A DNA stretch of 15,361 nucleotides, taken from positions 72,185 to 87,545 of the forward strand of contig UZAN01039485.1 in NCBI GenBank assembly GCA_900618425.1. The letters are read 5' to 3'. Within the stretch, counting starts at the first letter, position 1. Each line of letters starts with the position of its first letter. Source of the DNA: Echinostoma caproni. Its lineage: Eukaryota; Platyhelminthes; Trematoda; Plagiorchiida; Echinostomatidae. The position numbers and the translations under genes were made by a program. Shown one piece after another: positions 9,891-15,361 of the stretch. The notes beneath the pieces were generated by a model. The model had not been told where the DNA came from. It ran no database searches and saw only the letters and a list, made by a program, of their open reading frames with translations.

Positions 9891-10973
9891 AGTCGGTCAC
9901 GAGACTATCCTCGTTTCTTGAACAACAGTGTTTCCATTGGTTCGGTAATCTCATCCAATGGCAAAAGGGGGAAATCACAAAAAATCTTCTATTGCCGACA
10001 CCGTGTCTCCATTTAACTGCTTTCTCGGGGTCAGCTAATGAAGTTGGTCGGCTTTATGAGAGATACTGAAGGAGGTGACTAATCCATACACAAAGAGATA
10101 GTTACCCAAGTTTTGTTATGAAGATCAGTGCAATGGAGCCGGTTTACGTGTTTCCTAAACATAACATAATTAATGCTTTTTTAGTCATATTACATGTGTC
10201 CGTCTACTCTTATGCTATTACGTGTGTCCATATCCCCAACCGAGGGAAAGTGTATTATCAAAGCTTGCGGAATCATATACCGTGACAGGCTCCAGGGATG
10301 CCCTGAAATTTATACCGTTGCCAAATGAGTAAAATAACATTTAATGACTCATTGGTCTGTCATTTTTTTCATATTGGGAGTAACCAGATTTGTACTAGCT
10401 GTGGTGCATGTCCTTAGTAAAAAAATACATTGAATCCATATGTATTACATTCGGTATTCATTTTTTCTTTATGATAATCTCGATAACCTGTGGTTTTTGT
10501 CGGTAGGTACAAACGATTATTCGGAAGGTTTGGTGCTTCAAACGGTAACTGATAATCGTAAAAAATTTCCTAATTAGACATCCACTCATGGTTGGCGCCG
10601 TGTTTTGCGGGTTATGGTTAATGGAAAAGAAATTTTTCACCTTCCTACATTCGTCATGTTTGACCAATCGACCGGTATTTCAACTTCTCAAATTCAAAAG
10701 TTTGTTATGAGAGATTGAACAAAGTTGATGCTTATCATGTCTCATTGGACTTTTACAGAATGCGCCGGACAACTATAAGCTTATGAAACATTGGGTCCCC
10801 TTTATAGAATGCCTTAGAACCAACAGAAGGAAAAAACTGCAATATGCAAACACTTCTTTTAATCTGTTCAGTTGCTGCAACATACAAAAATCTGGTATAC
10901 AGGCAAGTTTTGTTAACTGCAGTGGTTAAACGGACAATAGTCTGGGAAGCGAAGGGGAGGTTGGGGTGGGAAA
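9891..10973. other. Gap between LINE endonuclease and Penelope-like fragment; unassigned
   Basis: If a Penelope-like element was inserted here in minus orientation, this interval should contain the tail of the LINE endonuclease linker and the 3' untranslated end of the inserted element, which points toward lower coordinates. No boundary was found. Minus-strand frames at 10458-10667 (69 codons) and 10753-11022 (89 codons) show no domain I recognise. The latter overlaps the endonuclease frame and is probably a shadow. Confidence 0.4.
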
Positions 10974-11371
10974 TCAGTTCCATTGCACTCTGACTGATTG
11001 TGTAAGAAACTTTTGTGCGCACAAGTTTGGGTTACGTAACTTGATTAGCATCGTCTCGCTAAACGCCAAAATCCTGGGTTTCATGTTACATAATATCGGC
11101 TTAAACGACGTTTGTGGGTCAACGATGTGTCCGGTTGCCATCAGATACTTTGCGATTGATGACCATGGATTTCTCCTAACAGTTTGATCTGTAAGACTTT
11201 GTTGCGTCATTGATTGTACCAACCATGTGGGAATGTGTTAAAACATCCGTTGTACCAGGGGCAATTCTTTCTGCGGATGTTAGTGTCACCGCAACTGCAG
11301 GTGAACTGGTAGATGATATGTAAAGCAGAATATTTGGGATGGTTCTGATTTTGGTTGTCTAACCACTGTAA
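10974..11371 (-). pseudogene. Penelope-like element GIY-YIG endonuclease end
   Basis: Two minus-strand frames join across one frameshift near 11210-11222. The upstream frame (11371-11207) reads YSALHIIYQFTCSCGDTNI, with C-x-C-G at 11299-11288. It matches the 'IIYqFtCsCG.tYIGRT' entry to the Cys-type GIY-YIG nuclease domain of Penelope-like elements. The YIG is altered to N-I-R and the following R...R..EH helix is not preserved. The downstream frame (11222-10974) reads NPWSSIAKYLMATGHIVDP, then KPRILAFSETMLIKLRNP and NLCAQKFLTQSVRVQW. This matches the 'SsIakHL..TGH.vD......iL..aEa..Ik..nP.LC.QK' end, with the helix His changed to Tyr but the GH and Glu kept. This nuclease domain is thought to cut target DNA for element insertion. 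The copy is inactive. Its 82-codon downstream frame is fairly well kept, which suggests a younger age than the LINE around it. Confidence 0.62.
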
Positions 11372-11517
11372 TTATCAAAAATTGGTTATATAAATATCAG
11401 ATTGTTTTACGTTATAGTCACTGAAGAGAATAAAACAAATGTTAACATCTTGCAGTATGTCTTTTCTCGGCTCTAGCAAACTATAAAAATAGAAACTTCC
11501 ATTTACATGTATGGCCG
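11372..11517 (-). pseudogene. Possible linker of the same Penelope-like element
   Basis: Read from 11517 downward, one frame gives RPYM, a stop, MEVSIFIVC, a stop, then REKTYCKMLTFVLFSSVTIT and, after another stop, PIFDNYSG. Elements of this kind have, between the reverse transcriptase and the GIY-YIG domain, a segment like 'lPYv..vS..l.r.L...l......F.....iF...KD'. The spacing of PYM, VSIF, the F-V-L-F strand and PIF fits. Three stops and weak identity keep confidence low. The main support is its position directly before the better conserved endonuclease piece. Confidence 0.3.
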
Positions 11518-12752
11518 CTGACAGATGTTAAAGTGTTGTATCACAAATAATTCAGTGTTTTCAATAATTAAATAATTTCAATGTATAAGCACACAAAATG
11601 AACGAAGGAAAATTCGAAACAGCACACACTCTGACTGCAAACAAGTGACGCCACCAACCGAGGTGACTGTTATGGGTTCCCAAATTCAATAGATGCCCCC
11701 TGAGAAGATTACGTTGAGATAAAGTCAACACAGAACAACAAGAGTGCTTCGGTTGAAGCTGTNCTCCTCTTCCATCCCCGAAGTCGACTGCACGCCAACG
11801 ATTATTGTATTCCAACTGCAAGGTTTTCATTGGTTTTCATCAAGTTAAAGACAAATATTCTGCAACTTGGGCAAAATCAAATTATTATGGATCGACTATT
11901 TTGCCATTTCGAGAAGTGATTGAGACAAATGATTTATTATTGGAATAGCGCTTTAGTGAAAATATTTTTAGCATGGTTACGAAATGATTCAATTTTGGTA
12001 CAAATTCAAACCAAGAATCATGAGGTNGGTTTTGTTGGACATCCGTTTGTTTCGAAACATTCACAGAAACGAACTTTCATACGTAATTTATAAGAAAGTA
12101 ACGTTCGTTTAACACATCACGCTTATATGTTAGGACCAAACCTTGCAAGCTGGAATTCATCATCACAGATGTTCAATCAGTTATTTGGCGCAGATGGTTG
12201 ATATCTCGTTTAGATGTATGAGGTTTACGGATTGCGCTTTGTGTCATAACCCGGGGGGCACAGGGACAATTATTTTTCCAATGCCAATATTTTGCTATTC
12301 AATTTCCTAATTAATGGGATCACCTGAAGAATCTTAATACAGTTTTCAATGAGGCATTTGTCTTCACAGAGACGTGCTTCGATGTACTCCCATCCAAGTT
12401 GTCATGAACAGATTTTGCTAAGTCCTACAAGATGCATTTTTCCGATTCCGTCGTTAGGCTTAGAGTTCAACATGTTCAATGCAACAAAGACACTATTATT
12501 CATACATACTTTCTGAAAATAAGGTCTCTAAATAGAACGTCATATTTTGATAAAAACATTCAATTATCACAGGACAAAACACGCTTTTATTCATAGTATG
12601 TTCAAATTTTGGATTCCTTTCAGAGTTCATTCGGTTCCCACCGGATACTATCTCCTCCGTTTTGCGTTGCACGGACTGGTGCGAGTGCCAACATAGCAAA
12701 GCGCACGGTTTCCTCCTCCTTCCCTGAACTATCTCTTACCTGTGCAGTCTAG
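11518..12752. other. Unassigned stretch between Penelope-like fragment and LINE reverse transcriptase
   Basis: The reverse transcriptase of the Penelope-like element would be expected here on the minus strand, but I found no Y-M-D-D-like or other core motif. A minus frame at 11561-11830 (89 codons with one ambiguous residue) and one at 12496-12699 (67 codons) are not recognisable. Two undetermined bases occur at 11763 and 12027. The fragment may be 5'-truncated, with this interval belonging to something else. Confidence 0.4.
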
Positions 12753-13010
12753 ATCGAAAACCAATCGTTGTTGCCTGGGCTTTGTTTAGCTGTCAATTAC
12801 GAAGAAAAGAGATCAGCTAAAACACGATTTTCTCACGTATGCAGTAATTTACACAAACTGTTTATCATCCGGCTAGCAGGTTCCAACACGAAGACTAATA
12901 GTTCGATTCCTGAAATGGGCAATGCAATTATACAATTTCCAAAAAGAAAGGAAGAATTTTCCGCTGCATTTTGCCATAACATTCTTGAAACATTGAGTTT
13001 TGGTATTTAG
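12753..13010 (+). pseudogene. LINE region just before the reverse transcriptase
   Basis: The frame opens after TAG at 12750 and runs to TAG at 13008. It contains VNYEEKRSAKTRFSH near 12795-12839, then LHKLFIIRLAGSNTKTNSSI and PEMGNAIIQFPKRKEEFSAAF up to about 12971. This follows the pattern seen upstream of the reverse transcriptase in CR1/Jockey-like LINEs: 'YE.kla.......kklf.yvr.k.k..s.Ip.L..gn......kA..F...F'. It is a linker helix region between endonuclease and polymerase, without catalytic residues. After it, the first polymerase block (normally a G-P-D-G-I-P-type motif and about 60-70 residues around it) is missing, because the next recognisable part begins about 20 bases later in another frame. 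An internal deletion of roughly 200 bases is inferred. Confidence 0.52.
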
Positions 13011-13024
13011 TTAATGAAACCACA

Positions 13025-13616
13025 ATGTGGTTACTGATTCTTTTGTACCAGCAAGCACAAATAGTCATTTATCCGCTCCCCAAATCCCCGGCCTCAATTG
13101 TTCTTGCAAAATGGTTTCCTCCTATCTCGCTGAACTCAGAGACTCTAAATGTGACTGAAAAGGCTATCTTGAGGCACAGTCGTCAATCACAACAATCACT
13201 TACTACCCCTTTCAGTTTGCATATAAACCCAGAATATCTACACCGGACGCCTTGCCCACGCTAATCCATTATATCAGTAAGTCATTGAACAATTCGACAA
13301 AGTCCGTCCGTTTTCTTCTTGAATATTCGTCCGCGTTTGATTCTGTTTCCGATCATCCCTTCTTTTCAAAATCGAATCCTCTGGCACTTTGAGATAGCAG
13401 CTCTCACGGCTTGCTGAATGCTTCACAGAGAGCGTGCAGTGCACCAAATTAAGAAGGAGGACATCAAAACCTATTGTTAATAATCCTGGTGTTCTTTAAG
13501 GTGCCGTTCTATCACCATATATCTTTTCTGCGCTTCTGGTCTCACTCCCTGTGCACACCAAAAAGTTTGTCGATAACGTCGTTTTATGTCAGACAATTTT
13601 ATCTTTTCGGAATTGA
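13025..13616 (+). pseudogene. LINE reverse transcriptase core, inactive
   Basis: Three frames follow one another. Bases 13025-13212 give QAQIVIYPLPKSPAS, PPISLNSETLNVTEKAILRH and SLTTPF, matching the 'vYPLPKs......RPISLtp.lsKv.Ekil' blocks. Bases 13213-13392 give QFAYKPRISTPDALPTLIHY and FLLEYSSAFDSV, matching the QFAY..krST.DA segment and motif A. In motif A the first catalytic Asp is Glu. Bases 13404-13616 give VQCTKLRRRTSKPIVNNPGV, then L-stop-GAVLSPYIFSAL (motif B; the usual Gln codon has become TAA at 13497), and KFVDNVVLCQ at 13563-13592 (motif C; normally two Asp, here Asp-Asn). The enzyme would copy the element RNA at the nicked target. Two frameshifts, stops at 13390 and 13497 and two altered catalytic residues show the copy is dead. 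Family: CR1/Jockey-like group by pattern. Confidence 0.75.
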
Positions 13617-14245
13617 TTTTTTCACTAGGATACATCTCATATTCAACAGTTTACTAATCAATCTGGTCTCTTTCTTAAGTGCGAGGGTGTATTTCCAGTC
13701 TTTCCCGCTACTCATTTCCAACGGAATCTGCTAACCTTAACTGTAAACCTGTATCTATAATGACCCTAGTCAAATAACTGGGTGTCACCATCGACAGCAA
13801 TCTTCGTTAGTCCACACACATTTACAACTGTATGGGAAAAATGAGACGCCTATCTGTCAGGTACGCAAACTCAGGCAACTCCGAACCCCACAGTAAGTCC
13901 TGTTATATTTCGTTCATCAATGCGTTCTACCCATTGTACTCTATTGCACCCCTGTAGTGTTTCAAGGCCTTTTAAAATACATTTCAAAACTATTCGCCTT
14001 GATTTGATGATAATCAGTCGTGCATCAATAGCCCCCAATTGATCCTTTAATCACAGAATTCATTGATGGTCACATCAACTCTTGTTAGATTTACCCATAC
14101 GATTCTAGGTAACTCTCTTCATCCACTACATTCTGATCTATCGTCTTATCGTTCCCATCCGTCCACATGCTCCTCATTTCGGTATCTATCCTCTAACATT
14201 ACCGTTTATAAAAACTCCCTTGTAGCCTACCTCACCCGACTCTAA
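13617..14245 (+). pseudogene. LINE reverse transcriptase thumb and C-terminal end
   Basis: After the core, one frame carries a degenerate stretch to about 13757. From 13760, frame 2 reads MTLVK, a stop at 13775, then LGVTIDSNLR, a stop, STHIYNCMGKMRRLSVRYA and FINAFYPLYSIAPL up to 13954. This matches the 'k.LGvtidsnL.ws.Hi......k..r' motif that follows the catalytic site, and the helices after it. The same frame, open again at 14063-14245, reads NSLHPLHSDLSSYRSHPSTC and ends FRYLSSNITVYKNSLVAYLTRL before TAA. It resembles the end of the ORF in this group, with 'SyR.R.s.....fr.ls..t..yknSL.pyl.rlL'. The sequence after 14245 would be the 3' untranslated region. Several stops and a probable indel near 13960-14060 are present. 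Confidence 0.62.
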
Positions 14246-14639
14246 ACCAAAAGGGAACAGGTGACCAGAAGTTTTGTATATGAAAAAAACTTCAGGGGCA
14301 GTGTGTACCTTTCATGTTATATGGAACTGTATATTTTATTCCGTGTGACGAAATGTGTACATTTTACTGACATATAAGTATATAAGCTTACACAGGGTAC
14401 ACAAATACAAAATAGAAAAAATACAAACGCAAAACAATGAAACTTGTGGGGAACAGAGAGAATTCTTAATCGGAGTGAGAAATATGAAATATGAAAACCT
14501 TCCAACTTTATAGAATGTGTTCTGAACGTGCATTGACCATGCTAAATTGTAATGGGGCATCGCCAAATTATTTTACCACTGTTGATATCTTTATAGGTTC
14601 ATGGTTGCTAGGAAGGTTGGGGAACCTATTTGTAAGGGC
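14246..14639. other. Meeting point of two convergent LINE 3' ends
   Basis: This stretch should hold the 3' untranslated tails of the plus-strand LINE (ending at 14245) and of the minus-strand LINE (coming from the right). I see no clear poly-A tail, 3' microsatellite or duplicated target site. Minus-strand frames at 14317-14566 (62 and 76 codons) overlap each other and show no motif. A short direct repeat, aaatatgaaatatgaaa, lies near 14481-14497. Confidence 0.4.
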
Positions 14640-15360
14640 TTAGTATGGTTCGGTAGCCGACAGAGAAAACACATCCAGAAATTTTGAGGCATTTACTGAG
14701 AGGAAACGCGATAAGGACCGACTAAACACATTGTTCAGCTTTAAATTTCCAAAGCCTCTTCAGAGGTGGATGCTATCATCCTAAGGAAACATCATCTGCG
14801 CATTCAAATTCAATGAAAGTAGAAAGAATGGGAAACTGTTTGATATACATTGAAAAGAAAAACGGGGAAAAATTGCACATTGCAGAAAACCAGAAACAAG
14901 CGGGTGAGTGAGAGATTTCTTTTTATTCCGGCACATGAACTGCCTTCTGTTCGTGAAATAATCACGTATCAATCTGTCAATGTTTGGGTTACCACCACTC
15001 TCGGTAATCAGGCTGACCAATACTGATTGATCAAGACTGACGGATGCGTTTATGTAGTCTAAGAGCACTATTATGGCGGTGTTACATTTCCTATCTGGAG
15101 CCGAAATTATTGAATGAACAAGGTAAGTAACGGCATCAAGTGTTGAGTGCAAAGACCGATATGTAAATTGATGTATATCGTCTTCGGCACATTAAACCTC
15201 AACACACGCTAGCAAGATCTCGTATTAATTTGGGTATGACTGACGTGCAGGCAACGGGACGATATTTTCTAGGTTCGTATTGAAGGACAAGAGATAGCTT
15301 GACCAGTCTCCAAACGTCAGAAACTTCTACGCTCATCAGACAGTCATTACATATTTTAGA
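14640..15360 (-). pseudogene. Second LINE, reverse transcriptase, minus strand, cut by window edge
   Basis: Reading the minus strand from the right edge, bases 15360-15199 give VSDVWRLVKLSLVLQY and RKYRPVACTSVIPKLIRDLA, matching the 'vP..Wk.akv.Pv.K....YRPVaLTSv..K..E' blocks. After a frameshift, 15170-14781 give QFTYRSLHSTLDAVTYLVHS, then VLLDYINASVSLD (motif A, catalytic Asp kept, F-D altered), LIRDYFTNRRQFMCRNKKKS, and LVSGFLQCAIFPRFSF (motif B, altered from G-x-P-Q-G..LSP). Motif C survives as A-D-D-V (complement of 14788-14799), but one frame out of the upstream part. A degenerate continuation, LNNVFSRSLSRFLSVNASKF, follows to about 14660. It differs in its conserved blocks from the plus-strand LINE, so it represents another family. 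Its endonuclease would lie beyond 15361. Frameshifts make it inactive, though the 14781-15152 frame is open for 123 codons. Confidence 0.72.
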
Positions 15361-15361
15361 C

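Larger units (their letters stand above)
8971..14245 (+). mobile_element. Interrupted CR1/Jockey-like non-LTR retrotransposon (LINE), dead copy
   Basis: This interval holds, all on the plus strand and in the expected order, a PHD-like finger, the start of an AP-type endonuclease (HPNP signature), a possible endonuclease tail, the region preceding the reverse transcriptase, the reverse transcriptase and its C-terminal extension. Each piece is annotated separately. Order and orientation argue for one element. The distance between the endonuclease tail (9890) and the pre-reverse-transcriptase block (12753) is about 2.9 kb, where roughly 0.3-0.5 kb is expected. An opposite-strand Penelope-like fragment sits in that gap and may explain part of it. 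Alternatively the left and right parts are two separate 5' and 3' fragments of related LINEs. Frames change repeatedly and stops are present throughout, so it is not functional. Confidence 0.45.

Noticed and set aside
10753..11022. 89-codon minus-strand frame next to the Penelope-like endonuclease
   Set aside because: It overlaps the recognised endonuclease frame in a different phase and starts inside it. It probably lies in the element's 3' untranslated part.
11561..11830. 89-codon minus-strand frame as reverse transcriptase of the Penelope-like element
   Set aside because: Position and strand would fit, but no polymerase motif is visible and one residue is undetermined.
1..15361. Bacterial or phage origin, CRISPR array, operon, tRNA or rRNA genes
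   Set aside because: Coding density is far too low, there are no ribosome-binding sites or tightly packed genes, no regularly spaced repeats, and the recognisable parts are eukaryotic retroelement pieces.
1..15361. Exons of a host gene
   Set aside because: I looked for conserved blocks bounded by GT/AG and found none outside the retroelement pieces. An intron or intergenic location cannot be told apart from sequence alone.

Overview
This window looks like non-coding, retroelement-rich DNA from an animal nuclear genome. It is AT-rich and has no open reading frame over 139 codons on either strand. There is no bacterial gene layout, and I see no tRNA, rRNA or CRISPR array. What can be recognised are decayed remains of several retrotransposon classes. 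Their motif style (CR1/Jockey-like LINEs with a PHD-type finger, Penelope-like elements with a Cys-rich GIY-YIG end, Gypsy-type integrase) would fit a flatworm, perhaps a trematode. That host guess is inference from memory of such elements, and other invertebrates are possible. No intact gene was found.

Layout, left to right. Bases 1-2583 hold nothing I can identify. At about 2584-3240, with a possible extension to 3603, the minus strand carries a broken Gypsy/Ty3-type integrase: a zinc-finger half, a core start and a core end, mostly in one frame but with stops. Bases 3604-7730 are unassigned. At 7731-8045 the plus strand has a weak Penelope-like C-terminal region that leads into a GIY-YIG-like motif.

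From 8971 to 14245 the plus strand carries scattered pieces of a LINE in the correct order. They are a PHD-like finger (8971-9284), the start of the AP endonuclease with the typical HPNP signature (9466-9612), a possible endonuclease tail (9786-9890), the region just before the reverse transcriptase (12753-13010), the reverse transcriptase (13025-13616), and its C-terminal part (13617-14245). The 2.9 kb between the endonuclease tail and the pre-reverse-transcriptase region is far longer than expected for one ORF. It contains, on the opposite strand, the C-terminal GIY-YIG end of a Penelope-like element (10974-11517). The simplest reading is a Penelope-like element inserted into an older LINE.

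From the right edge (15360) back to about 14640, the minus strand carries the reverse transcriptase of a second, different LINE family, convergent with the first. Its 5' part lies outside the window.

All these copies are dead: they have frameshifts, internal stops and altered catalytic residues. I found no working system and no clear novel one. The most useful content is the nested retroelement structure and the order in which the pieces arrived.
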